This document shows, one piece after another, positions 55,835 to 64,000 of a stretch of 64,000 nt of DNA (its first letter is position 1; every line of letters starts with the position of its first letter). The notes beneath the pieces were generated by a model. The model had not been told where the DNA came from and made no database searches. It was given only the letters and a program-made list of their open reading frames with translations. The translations under genes and the position numbers were made by a program. The DNA is from Phytoactinopolyspora limicola (GTDB lineage: Bacteria > Actinomycetota > Actinomycetes > Jiangellales > Jiangellaceae): assembly GCF_011320225.1 (NCBI RefSeq), contig NZ_JAAOEN010000001.1:601652-665651 (forward strand), read 5' to 3'.

Positions 55835-56818
55835 TTGTCCACCACCTACCCACCGTTCGATCCTGAGCAGCTCGACCGAGACCTGCGGCCGCTCTACCTG
55901 GAGCGACGGGCTGGCGGCTCCGAGCCGTTGGGGCCGGACACGTACCTAGCCAAGCGTGCCTGGGACCTCGACGTGACACCACCGTTGGACCAGGTGATCG
56001 CCGGGCGGGCGGTGGTGTGGGAGGACCGGGTGGTGCCCGGACCTCCGGGGGAGCCCGGTGTGCCGATCGCCGTGATCCGGCCGGCCGCCGGGCTCACCAC
56101 ACCCGCCGCGGTGTATTACATCCACGGTGGCGGCATGTACATGGGCACCAGGTTCCTCTTCTTGGACGCGCTCGTCGATCTCGTGGATGCCCACGGGATC
56201 ACGGTGGTGTCCGTGGAGTACCGTCTGGCACCGGAGCATCCGCATCCGGCGCCGGTCGAGGACAGCTACGCGGGGCTGGTCTGGACCGCGCAGAACGCTG
56301 CTGACCTCGGTATCGACCCTCGACGGGTGCTTGTGCTCGGGGCCAGCGCGGGCGGTGGGATCGCGGCTGGGGTGGCGTTGCTGGCGCGGGATCGCGGTGG
56401 GCCGGCCATCGCTGGCCAGGCGCTGTATTGCCCGATGCTGGACGACCGCAACAACACCGTGTCGGCCCGGCAGCACTATCACATGGCGGGGTGGGACGGA
56501 GCGGCCAACCACTGGGGTTGGCGCTTCTTGCTCGGCGACGATGCTGGTGGATCCGACGTGTCTCCGTATGCCGCGCCAGCCCGTGCCCGCGACCTGTCGG
56601 CACTGCCACCAGCGTTTATCGACGTCGGTGAGTGTGAGGTGTTCCGCGACGAGGCGGTGGACTATGCGTCGCGGATCTGGGCCGAGGGAGGCCAGGCGGA
56701 GTTGCACGTCTGGGCGGGGGCGTACCACGGCTTCACGACGGATCTCCCGGAGTCCACGATCTGCCGGGCCGCGCAGGCGGCGCGTACCTCGTGGATCATG
56801 CGGGTGCTCGACCTGTAG
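55835..56818 (+). CDS. HSL-family alpha/beta hydrolase (esterase paralogue 4)
   Basis: 327 residues from a TTG at 55835 with a near-perfect GAGGAGG 6 bases upstream. HGGGM, YRLAPEHPHPAPVEDSYAGL, elbow GASAGGG, FRDEAVDY, AYHGFTT. It sits inside the Dpp-type operon between binding protein and permease genes, which ties esterase action to the imported compound. Confidence 0.92.
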   Translation: MSTTYPPFDPEQLDRDLRPLYLERRAGGSEPLGPDTYLAKRAWDLDVTPPLDQVIAGRAVVWEDRVVPGPPGEPGVPIAVIRPAAGLTTPAAVYYIHGGGMYMGTRFLFLDALVDLVDAHGITVVSVEYRLAPEHPHPAPVEDSYAGLVWTAQNAADLGIDPRRVLVLGASAGGGIAAGVALLARDRGGPAIAGQALYCPMLDDRNNTVSARQHYHMAGWDGAANHWGWRFLLGDDAGGSDVSPYAAPARARDLSALPPAFIDVGECEVFRDEAVDYASRIWAEGGQAELHVWAGAYHGFTTDLPESTICRAAQAARTSWIMRVLDL

Positions 56819-56852
56819 ACGGTGATCCGGACCCGGTTCGGGAGGTGGAGCC

Positions 56853-57797
56853 ATGGCGATGGTGGTCCTGCGCCGCTTGCGTGACCTGCTCGTCATCATG
56901 GTTGTTGTCGGGACGTTCCTGTTCTTCCTGCTCCGGTCCATTCCGGGCGATCCCGCGGAGGTGTTGCTGGGGACGCGGGCGACGCCGGAGCAGTTGGAGC
57001 GGTTGCGTGAGGACCTCGGGCTCGGTGGGCCGGTGTTGTCGCAGTACGGTCATTGGATCACCAGCGCATTGGTCGGTGATCTGGGTACCTCGATCAGGTT
57101 TCAGGCGCCGGTCATGGACCTGATCCTGAGTCACGTGGTTCCGACGTTGACCCTGGCGGTGGCCAGCACCGTGGTCAGCATGCTCCTCACGGTATCGATC
57201 ATCACGTGGGTCACGGTCCGGCCGCGCAGCTTCCTGGCCCGGACGGTCAACCGGGGGGTGCAGTTCGGTTTGGCGCTGCCGGACTTCTGGATGGCGCTGA
57301 TCGCGATCTTCCTGTTCGCCTTGACCTTGGGGTGGTTTCCGACCAGCGGCTACACCCCGGTGCTGGACGACCCGGGGATGGCCCTGACCGAACTCGTCCT
57401 GCCGGTGGCGGTGCTGGTCATCGGGCAGACGGCGTTCTTCACCATCACCATGGAGGAGAGTGTGCTGGGTGAGCTGACCCAGCTGTACCTGAGGACCGCG
57501 CGGGCTAAGGGGATCAAGGAGACGAGGATTGCGATCCGGCACGTGCTGCCGAACTCGTTACTGCCGGTCCTCACCACGGTGGGGCTCAGTTTCGCCTCGC
57601 TCATCGGCGGGGTGGTCGTCATCGAGAGCATCTTCGTCATTCCTGGACTCGGCACGTTGTTGCTGGGTGCGGTGTACGCCCGCGACTTCCCGCTGATCCA
57701 AGGCGGGGTGTTGTTCATCGCGTTCCTCTTCGTCGCGGTCAACTTGCTGGTGGACCTCACGTACTCGCTGGCCGATCCGAAGGTGAGGGTGGCATGA
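56853..57797 (+). CDS. DppB-type ABC permease
   Basis: 314 residues. Six membrane helices; N-terminal LLVIMVVVGTFLFFLLRSIPGDPAEVLLG and EAA loop TARAKGIKETRIAIRHVLPNSLLPV are as in DppB/OppB. It overlaps dppC by 4 bases. Confidence 0.95.
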   Translation: MAMVVLRRLRDLLVIMVVVGTFLFFLLRSIPGDPAEVLLGTRATPEQLERLREDLGLGGPVLSQYGHWITSALVGDLGTSIRFQAPVMDLILSHVVPTLTLAVASTVVSMLLTVSIITWVTVRPRSFLARTVNRGVQFGLALPDFWMALIAIFLFALTLGWFPTSGYTPVLDDPGMALTELVLPVAVLVIGQTAFFTITMEESVLGELTQLYLRTARAKGIKETRIAIRHVLPNSLLPVLTTVGLSFASLIGGVVVIESIFVIPGLGTLLLGAVYARDFPLIQGGVLFIAFLFVAVNLLVDLTYSLADPKVRVA

Positions 57798-58660
57798 GAG
57801 TGGTGGGGTTCGCGCGCCGGAACCGGACGCTCACCGTCGCCGGGGGCGCGATCGCGGCGATCGTGCTGATGGTCGTTGTCCTGCCGTTTTTCCTGCCCGA
57901 CCCGAACACCACCGATCCGGGCAGCGGCCTACTGGGGATGTCCGCGGAGCACCCGATGGGCACGGACAAGTACGGTCGCGACGTGTTGAGCCGGATGATG
58001 TCGGCCGGCCGGGTGTCGATCGGAATGACCTTCTTGATCACCGTGTGCGCCGCCACCCTTGGAACGTTCATCGGTCTCGTGGCCGGCTACTTCGTCCGAA
58101 CGGGCACCGTCGTCATGCGGATCGTGGACGCCTGGATGGCGTTCCCGTCGATCATCCTCGCCATCGTGTTCGCCGTGGTGATCGGGCCGGGGCCGCTCAG
58201 CGCACTGCTGGCGGTGACCATCATCTTTACCCCGTACACGGCGCGGATCATCCGGAGCCGGGTCCTGGGACTAGCGAACCGGACGTACGTACGGGCGGCC
58301 CGAGTGTCGGGGATGGGCGCCTGGAAGACCTTGCGGGTACATATCCTGCCGCATACGTTGCCGCTGGCCGTGGTGCAGTGTGTGCTCTTGTCGGCGGGGG
58401 CGATGCTCATCGACGGATCGTTGAGTTTCCTCGGACTGGGCATCTCACCTCCGACGGCCACCTGGGGCAACATGGTGGCCGAGGGGCGCGCGTACCTGCT
58501 GCAGCGGCCCACCCTGGTGGTTCTTCCAGGGTTGGCCATCGCGCTGTTCGTTTTTCTGCTCAACCTGGCTGGCAGCAGCCTGCGGGCGTTCGTCGATCCC
58601 CGGGCGCGGTTCCTGTTGGAGCAGCGGAGGCTACGGAGTCTCGGTCGGATCCGGGCCTGA
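57794..58660 (+). CDS. DppC-type ABC permease
   Basis: 288 residues. MGTDKYGRDVLSRM and the EAA loop YVRAARVSGMGAWKTLRVHILPHTLP identify DppC/OppC, and the C-terminal DPRARF is also typical. With DppB and the fused ATPase at 47304 it forms a full importer. Confidence 0.95.
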   Translation: MRVVGFARRNRTLTVAGGAIAAIVLMVVVLPFFLPDPNTTDPGSGLLGMSAEHPMGTDKYGRDVLSRMMSAGRVSIGMTFLITVCAATLGTFIGLVAGYFVRTGTVVMRIVDAWMAFPSIILAIVFAVVIGPGPLSALLAVTIIFTPYTARIIRSRVLGLANRTYVRAARVSGMGAWKTLRVHILPHTLPLAVVQCVLLSAGAMLIDGSLSFLGLGISPPTATWGNMVAEGRAYLLQRPTLVVLPGLAIALFVFLLNLAGSSLRAFVDPRARFLLEQRRLRSLGRIRA

Positions 58661-58719
58661 TGCCCGGCCCGGGCCGGGCCGGGCGACTGCGGCCACGGAC
58701 GTCCGGTCCGTCGTTCCAA

Positions 58720-58737
58720 GGTCTGGTATCTCAGACC
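58720..58737. promoter_or_regulatory. Inverted repeat upstream of the PucR/CdaR-like gene
   Basis: GGTCTG (58720-58725) and CAGACC (58732-58737) are separated by GTATCT, 13 bases before the proposed ATG. It is a candidate autoregulatory site; the short arms make this tentative. Confidence 0.35.
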
Positions 58738-58749
58738 GAACCTGTCGTT

Positions 58750-59871
58750 ATGGTCTCGACGGCCGGGACACCCCAGCGTACGGTGATGCCACACCTCCCC
58801 ATCGCGAGATACCTGGAGATCTTCATGGAGGAGCTTGTCGGCCGGCTGACCACGCTCGACCCAGATGCGAGCGCGAGCCTGAAGGTCATCGTCTACTTCG
58901 ACTCGTTGGTCGACGGCCATGCCGGCATCGAAGCGTTTCTCCGTGGAGCCGCCATCTTGACCGGCAGCGCGGCCGGGGTGGTCTATCCGGGGCGACGGAT
59001 CAAGATGCGGGTCGACGAGACCGGCAACCGCACGGCGACGTCCGGGTTGGCTGCGGATCACCCCTGGCCGGCCCAGTCCTTGGGGTACGCCGACGACGCC
59101 TGGGTCTGGATCGAACGTATGGGAACACCACACGCCAACGACGCGATGGTCCTCGAACGTCTCGCCTGGGGCCTGAGAATGACCATCGAACGGTCCGAGA
59201 GCGCCATTCCGGTCGACCGCGGTGCCGGAGTCGAGATCCTGTTGGACGCGTCGGCGCTGCCGGGTGAGCGGCACCGCGCCGGTGTGCGGCTGCACCTGGC
59301 CGACACCGACACCGCTCGAGTGGTGGCGGTGCCGCCGGACGACGCACCGTCGTCGGCACGATCGTTGTCGACGGTGATGCCCACCCCGGTGGGGCCGGTG
59401 AAGGCCATCGTCGAGGTGGCCTCGGCCCGCCGCCCCGCGGTTCCACCCCCGCCGCGGGCCGGTGTCGGGCCGTGGGTCCAGGTGCGTGAACTGCCGGAGT
59501 CGTGGCGGGCGGCTGTCGTCGCGTTGCGGCTCACCGGCGCCAGCACCCCGGTTCTCATGGCCGATGAGTTGGGGCCGCTGCTGGTGTTGGCCGCAGGAGT
59601 GGATGCGCAGCCGGGGCCGATACCGGAGGTGGAGTTGCTCGACTCCGTGACGTCCACCTGGCCGTGGGCGGCGTCGACGTTGGAGGCGCTCAGCGCCCAC
59701 GACAGCGTCCGGGCCGCCGCACAGGAGCTGAACGTCCATCATTCGACCGTGCAAGCGCGCTGCGAACAGTTGGAGGATGTCGTGGGTTTCAGCCTGCGCA
59801 ACCAGGCCGGCCGTACTCGGATAGCGCTCGGCCTGCGCCTACAACGCCTGGTTCACAACCGGTTCGGATGA
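58750..59871 (+). CDS. PucR/CdaR-like HTH regulator
   Basis: 373 residues from the ATG at 58750. A later ATG at 58788 (MPHLPIARYLEIFMEELV) is equally plausible, and neither has a clear ribosome site. The large N-terminal region is unassigned. The C-terminal 60 residues form a PucR-type HTH: TLEALSAHDSVRAAAQELNVHHSTVQARCEQLEDVVGFSL. Such regulators usually activate neighbouring catabolic genes in response to the substrate. Possible targets are the amine oxidase and Dpp operons. Confidence 0.75.
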   Translation: MVSTAGTPQRTVMPHLPIARYLEIFMEELVGRLTTLDPDASASLKVIVYFDSLVDGHAGIEAFLRGAAILTGSAAGVVYPGRRIKMRVDETGNRTATSGLAADHPWPAQSLGYADDAWVWIERMGTPHANDAMVLERLAWGLRMTIERSESAIPVDRGAGVEILLDASALPGERHRAGVRLHLADTDTARVVAVPPDDAPSSARSLSTVMPTPVGPVKAIVEVASARRPAVPPPPRAGVGPWVQVRELPESWRAAVVALRLTGASTPVLMADELGPLLVLAAGVDAQPGPIPEVELLDSVTSTWPWAASTLEALSAHDSVRAAAQELNVHHSTVQARCEQLEDVVGFSLRNQAGRTRIALGLRLQRLVHNRFG

Positions 59872-59885
59872 CGAGCAGCCGCCGC

Positions 59886-60683
59886 TCACCCCACGCCTGG
59901 TTCCCCCCGCAGGAAGGCGAGGGTCGGAACGTCGACGATGTGTGCCCCGCCGTCGGCGACCAGCACGGCTCCCGTCATGTAGGACGAGTCGGATGAACCG
60001 AGGAAGCGGATGATGGACGCGATCTCCTCCGGCTCGGCCGCGCGGGCCAGGGGCAGCTCGGCGGTGGCGGCGCGGTAGCCGTCGTCGGGTTCGGCGTATC
60101 CCGCGCGGGTCATCTCGCCGTCGGCCATCGCTGTACGGACCCACCCGGGACAGACCGCGTTGGCCCGCACGCCGCGTGGCCCGTAGTCGCGGGCGATCGT
60201 GCGGGTCAGCCCGATCAGGGCGTGTTTGCCGACCGTGTAGCCGGCGACGCCGGGCCCGGCGAACAACCCGGCCAGCGACGAGACGACCACTACCTGCCCA
60301 CCGGTCTCCACCAGCGCCGGCAGGGCCGCTCGGCAGAAGATGAATGCGCTGGTCAGATTCGACTTGAGCGATAGGGTCCACTCGTCGTCGTCGGTCTCGG
60401 TGACCGACGAAAGCCCGTGCCCGCCAGCGTTGGCCACGGCGACATCGAGCCGGCCGAACCGTTCCAGGGTGGCCGCCACGGCGGCGCGAGCCTGGTCGGG
60501 TTCGCTGGCGTCGGCGACCACCGCCACCGCTCCCGTGGCCGCTGCCACTTCGTCGAGGGGCTCCTTGCGGCGGCCGACGACAACGACGTGGGCGCCGGCC
60601 TCGGCGTAGAGGCGGGCTGTGGCCGCACCGATACCCGTACCGCCGCCAGTGATCATGATGACCTTGTCCTGCACCGTATTCAC
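59886..60683 (-). CDS. Short-chain dehydrogenase/reductase
   Basis: 265 residues from a GTG at 60683 (the ribosome site is weak, and a GTG at 60674 is possible). Classical SDR motifs are TGGGTGIG, ANAGG, VVSSLAG and the YTVGK catalytic pair, with PG motif CPGWVRT. Arg-Arg-Lys after strand 2 suggests NADP use. It is divergent from the amine oxidase gene, and both could be controlled from the 60684-60806 gap. Confidence 0.92.
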   Translation of the reverse strand: MNTVQDKVIMITGGGTGIGAATARLYAEAGAHVVVVGRRKEPLDEVAAATGAVAVVADASEPDQARAAVAATLERFGRLDVAVANAGGHGLSSVTETDDDEWTLSLKSNLTSAFIFCRAALPALVETGGQVVVVSSLAGLFAGPGVAGYTVGKHALIGLTRTIARDYGPRGVRANAVCPGWVRTAMADGEMTRAGYAEPDDGYRAATAELPLARAAEPEEIASIIRFLGSSDSSYMTGAVLVADGGAHIVDVPTLAFLRGEPGVG

Positions 60684-60806
60684 CGACCCGATGATGCCGG
60701 TCGGGGCGCTGCTCGGGCAGCGGGTAGATGGTGGCCTGCGGCATTCGACAACAGATGTTCGCTGCGAGTCAACGACCTGCGCGGAAGTCCCGGAGACACT
60801 AATGCG

Positions 60807-62786
60807 ATGCCGCATACTTCAGGTCCCGGCCGCGTGAGCGAACCTCGCGAGGTCCGGCATCCGCTCGATCCGCTCACCGCGGAGGAGATCCGCGTCGGCT
60901 ACGCGGTCTTGGCCGCCGCCGGCAAGCTGACCGAGTCGGTCCGGTTCCCGCAGGTGCTCCCGGTCGAGCCGGACAAGGCTACCGTGGCCGCGTTCGGTGA
61001 CGGTGACCCGATCGAGCGGCGGATCATGTTCACCTTGCTGGATACCGCGACCGGCAAGTCCACCGAGGCGGTGGTGTCGGTCACCCGGAACGAGATCGTG
61101 TCGTGGACGCCGTTGCGGACCGACGAATATCCCTACGGCCAGCCGCAGTACCTGTTCGAGGAGTACGAGCGGGCTGAGGCGATCGCCAAGGCGTCGCCGG
61201 AATGGCGTGCCGCTATGACCCGCCGTGGCCTGTCCGACCGGATAGAGCACGCCTTCTGCAGTCCGCTGGCCCCCGGGTTCCATGGCCGCGACGACGAAGC
61301 CGGCCGGCGGATCATCCGGTCGTTGACGTTCCTGCGTGACGACGAGAACGACAGTCCCTGGGCGCACCCCGTCGAAGGTCTGATCGTCCATATCGACCTG
61401 ACCGAGCGGCGCGTCATCCGGATCGAGGACGAGGGCGACGTACCGGTGCCTAAGGCGCCTGGCCGGTACGACGCCGCGTCGGTCGGTCCGGCGCGGACCA
61501 GCCTCAAGCAGGTGGAGATCACCCAGCCCGACGGGCCGAGCTTCCACGTCGACGGGGCCGCCGTGACCTGGGAGAACTGGAAGTTCAGGGTCGGTTTCAA
61601 CGCTCGTGAGGGCCTCGTCTTGCATCAGCTGAGCTTCCGCGACGGCGACGAGGACCGGCCAGTTCTATACCGGGCGTCGGTGCCGGAGATGGTGGTGCCC
61701 TACGGCGACACGTCGCCCACCCGGTTCTGGATCAGCTACTTCGACGCGGGTGAATACCTCCTGGGCAAGAACGCCAACCCGCTGGAGCTCGGCTGCGACT
61801 GTCTCGGCGTCATCCACTATTTCGACGCGTTCGTCGCCGACGACCGCGGCAACCCGGTCAAGATCCCTCAAGTGGTGTGTATGCACGAGGAGGACTACGG
61901 GATCCTCTGGAAACACACCGACCTGGATGGCAACGCCGAGGTGCGCCGCTCGCGCAGGCTCGTCATCTCCTACTTCTCCACCGTCGGCAACTACGACTAC
62001 GGCTTCTTCTGGTACCTCTACCTGGACGGATCGATCGAGCTGGAGGCGAAGGCCACCGGGATCGTGTTCGCCGGCGCCGGTCACCCAGGGTCGGCCAACC
62101 CGCACGCTCCGGAGATCGCACCCGGTGTGTTCGCGCCGGTCCATCAACACCTGTTCTGCGCCCGGCTGGACGCGGACGTCGACGGTACCCGGAACGACCT
62201 GTACGAGGTGGACGTCGTCGGGATTCCCACCGGCCCGGACAACCCACACGGCAACGCGTTCACCTGGCGCCCGCGGCAGTTGCACCGTGAACAGGAGGCG
62301 CAACGCCTCGCCGATCCGAGTACGGCCCGGGTGTGGGAGGTACGCAGCGCCGAGCGGACCAACCGGGTCGGCCAGCCGACGGCGTACCAGCTGGTGCCCA
62401 GGGCGTCGGCGACGTTACTGGCGCAGCCGGACTCGACGGTCCACGCACGGGCGACGTTTGCGTCGAAACACCTATGGGCGACCCGGTATCACCCAGGTGA
62501 GCGGTACCCGGCCGGGGATTATCCGAACGCCCACGCCGGAGGTGCGGGGCTGCCGGCGTGGACCGCAGCCGACCGCGACCTGGACGGGGCCGACGTCGTG
62601 TTGTGGCATGTCTTCGGGCCCACTCACGTGCCGAGGCCGGAGGACTGGCCCATCATGCCGGTCGACTACTCGGGTTTCCTGTTCCGCCCGTACGGCTTCC
62701 TCGACCAGAACCCGGCGCTCGATCTGCCGGCGGGCAACGGTGCTACGGCGGGCAACGACGACCACTGCCACCACCATGACCACTGA
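60807..62786 (+). CDS. Copper-containing (topaquinone) primary amine oxidase
   Basis: 659 residues from the ATG at 60807. The topaquinone precursor is Tyr396 in TVGNYDYGF. The catalytic base is probably Asp313 (SYFDAGEYLLG). Copper ligands are His446 and His448 (HQHLF) plus a C-terminal His in GPTHVPRPEDWPIMP. The GCDCLG/VVCMHEE cysteines match the conserved disulfide. The last residues are His-rich (DDHCHHHDH). It converts a primary amine to an aldehyde with ammonia and peroxide. Aldehyde-processing partners may include the SDR and aldo/keto reductase. No signal peptide is seen. Confidence 0.95.
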   Translation: MPHTSGPGRVSEPREVRHPLDPLTAEEIRVGYAVLAAAGKLTESVRFPQVLPVEPDKATVAAFGDGDPIERRIMFTLLDTATGKSTEAVVSVTRNEIVSWTPLRTDEYPYGQPQYLFEEYERAEAIAKASPEWRAAMTRRGLSDRIEHAFCSPLAPGFHGRDDEAGRRIIRSLTFLRDDENDSPWAHPVEGLIVHIDLTERRVIRIEDEGDVPVPKAPGRYDAASVGPARTSLKQVEITQPDGPSFHVDGAAVTWENWKFRVGFNAREGLVLHQLSFRDGDEDRPVLYRASVPEMVVPYGDTSPTRFWISYFDAGEYLLGKNANPLELGCDCLGVIHYFDAFVADDRGNPVKIPQVVCMHEEDYGILWKHTDLDGNAEVRRSRRLVISYFSTVGNYDYGFFWYLYLDGSIELEAKATGIVFAGAGHPGSANPHAPEIAPGVFAPVHQHLFCARLDADVDGTRNDLYEVDVVGIPTGPDNPHGNAFTWRPRQLHREQEAQRLADPSTARVWEVRSAERTNRVGQPTAYQLVPRASATLLAQPDSTVHARATFASKHLWATRYHPGERYPAGDYPNAHAGGAGLPAWTAADRDLDGADVVLWHVFGPTHVPRPEDWPIMPVDYSGFLFRPYGFLDQNPALDLPAGNGATAGNDDHCHHHDH

Positions 62787-62798
62787 GAGAGCGGGCCG

Positions 62799-63668
62799 AT
62801 GAGCGAGACGATCAACACTGCGACGACGGCCTCGAGTCTGTCGGACACGTCGACATGGCTGCCCCTGGACGGATTGGCCCCCGGCTTCGACGCGAACAAG
62901 GGTCCCTCGGTCGCGGACCTCGCCGGGCGGACCGTCGTCGTCGAGAATCCGGGCGGCACCGTGATCACCCACCGGTTCGGTCCGGACCGTGTGGACTGGG
63001 ACTATGCCGCCGCGCCCGACGACCCGCACGGCGACGAGCAGGGGGCGGACGACTACGAGGCGTTCGCCGTCGACGACGAGCTCTACTACGTGCAGTTCCA
63101 CAGCCAGGTACGGCCCGGTGACGCGGTGTCGCTGCTCCTCGACATGCGCTCCGGGCACGCACTCAGCGTGGTGACCACCATCGGCTCCGACCCGACGGCG
63201 GTGCCGCGGGTCACGCAGTCTTTTGTGGCCGGCCGGATCCGGGGTGTCGACGAGAACGGCCCGGCGCCGGCACCCACGACGTCGCTGGTGGGGCGGCGGG
63301 CGGTCTGGGTGTACAGCTCGGAACATGCCTACGAACACGTCTACCTGAGTCCGCACTGGTACACGTGGCAGTGCCTGTCCGGTCCCGAGCTGGGGCTGGC
63401 CGACACCGACGAGAACTCCACGTACCAGCTGCGGCCCGGCATCTACGTGTTCGCCTGGCGGGAGAAGGTGATCCCGTGTGCCTCGGTGACCGTCGCGGAC
63501 CACCGTGATGCCCACCGGCTGCGCTCGCATGGAGTGCTGTTCGGCCTCGACAGCACGGGCCAGGCGCCGACGCACTTCACCTTCGGCGCATGGGGCCGGT
63601 TGTTGAGCACCACCGTGCATCCGCCCGGCCTCGACCCGGCCGGCCCGGCTGCGGCCCAGGAGTCCTGA
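62799..63668 (+). CDS. MoaF-like protein (copy 2)
   Basis: 289 residues, 12 bases after the amine oxidase gene. It shares with copy 1 the motif LVGRRAVWVYSSEHAYEHVYLSP then WYTWQCLSGPELG, plus the ITHRFGPDRVDWDY and ADDYEAFAVDDELYYVQF blocks of the N-terminal half. Direct linkage to an amine oxidase mirrors the tyramine oxidase association known for MoaF. Function not established. Confidence 0.75.
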   Translation: MSETINTATTASSLSDTSTWLPLDGLAPGFDANKGPSVADLAGRTVVVENPGGTVITHRFGPDRVDWDYAAAPDDPHGDEQGADDYEAFAVDDELYYVQFHSQVRPGDAVSLLLDMRSGHALSVVTTIGSDPTAVPRVTQSFVAGRIRGVDENGPAPAPTTSLVGRRAVWVYSSEHAYEHVYLSPHWYTWQCLSGPELGLADTDENSTYQLRPGIYVFAWREKVIPCASVTVADHRDAHRLRSHGVLFGLDSTGQAPTHFTFGAWGRLLSTTVHPPGLDPAGPAAAQES

Positions 63669-63738
63669 TCACCGGTCACCGACTCGTCGTTCCACATTCG
63701 AGATCCGAGATCGTCGACCATACGACCCGGAGGTTCAC

Positions 63739-64000
63739 ATGGTGCGTTCGGCAGACCTGATCCTCACCGGCGCGACCATCCATACGGTGGACACCGTTCG
63801 GCCACGAGGGTCGACGCTGGCGGTCGCCGACGGCAAGGTGCTCGCCGTCGGAGGTCCCGAGCTGGCCGACGAACTGCGGGGGCCCGATACCGAGGTGCGT
63901 GACGTCGGCGGCCGGTTCGTGATGCCGGGATTCGTCGACGTCCACAACCATCACGCGGTGGCCGGGCGAGCTGACCTGTTCGAGCTCACGTTCTCGGCGG
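63739..64000 (+). CDS. Amidohydrolase family protein (YtcJ-like), 5' part only
   Basis: The ATG at 63739 follows GGAGG; 87 codons are present before the window ends. The start ADLILTGATIHTVDTVRPRG, then LAVADGKVLAVGG, is the N-terminal sandwich of the amidohydrolase-3/YtcJ group. FVDVHNHH carries the first metal-binding His pair. It probably hydrolyses an amide or formamide, consistent with processing an N-acyl amine in this island. Confidence 0.85.
   Translation, partial: MVRSADLILTGATIHTVDTVRPRGSTLAVADGKVLAVGGPELADELRGPDTEVRDVGGRFVMPGFVDVHNHHAVAGRADLFELTFSA

Noticed and set aside
58087-59754. 555-codon minus-strand open frame
   Set aside because: It lies opposite dppC and the PucR-like regulator and shows no recognisable domains.

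Overview
The window looks like chromosomal DNA of a high-GC Actinomycetota. Third codon positions are strongly G/C, GTG starts are common, and actinobacterial markers are present: an fhaA-fhaB-pstP-rodA-pbpA cell-division operon and DUF3662, DUF3151, DUF3180, DUF2786 and DUF1707 proteins. A soil filamentous actinomycete, perhaps near Jiangellales, would fit; that placement is a guess from gene content. Both window edges cut genes: pbpA at base 1 and an amidohydrolase at base 64000.

Layout. 1-5.6 kb (minus strand): cell-wall and Ser/Thr phospho-signalling operon, with a perfect 96-bp tandem repeat wedged between pstP and rodA. 5.9-6.7 kb: tRNA-Leu(CAG), its terminator, and a 609-bp palindromic element (copy A). 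6.7-14.3 kb: methyltransferase, DrrAB-like ABC exporter, BBE-type FAD oxidase, a two-component pair and a SbcD-like phosphoesterase. 14.4-22.5 kb: a sugar-acid catabolic operon (GntR regulator, ABC sugar importer, SDR, glucarate-dehydratase-like enzyme, glycosidase) headed by a 41-bp perfect palindrome. 22.5-29 kb: SoxR with a SoxR box, a redoxin lipoprotein, DUF2786, TetR, CAP-domain, Nudix and DUF1707/DUF3180 proteins. 29-37.6 kb: housekeeping genes (folK-folB-folP, purD, protein phosphatase, nitroreductase, HPr, fbaA, purA).

37.8-64 kb is a large catabolic island. It holds an AraC regulator, zinc alcohol dehydrogenase, two MoaF-like proteins, an NTF2-like protein, a complete branched-chain-amino-acid-type ABC importer with a fused LivM-LivG, four paralogous HSL-type esterases, an aldo/keto reductase, an O-methyltransferase-like protein, a complete Dpp-type ABC importer with fused DppD-DppF, a PucR/CdaR-like regulator, an SDR, a copper/topaquinone amine oxidase and an amidohydrolase. 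Together they suggest import and oxidative or hydrolytic breakdown of an amine-containing, probably esterified or amidated, aromatic compound. The substrate is not evident from sequence.

The most unusual feature is a pair of roughly 600-bp palindromic elements (6057-6665 and 52280-52885). They share their ends, and each carries twelve GATCAGRTGY-type motifs in the same alternating pattern. Arm sequences differ between the copies but stay self-complementary within each copy. Copy B supplies the last 11 codons and stop codon of both convergent genes that flank it.
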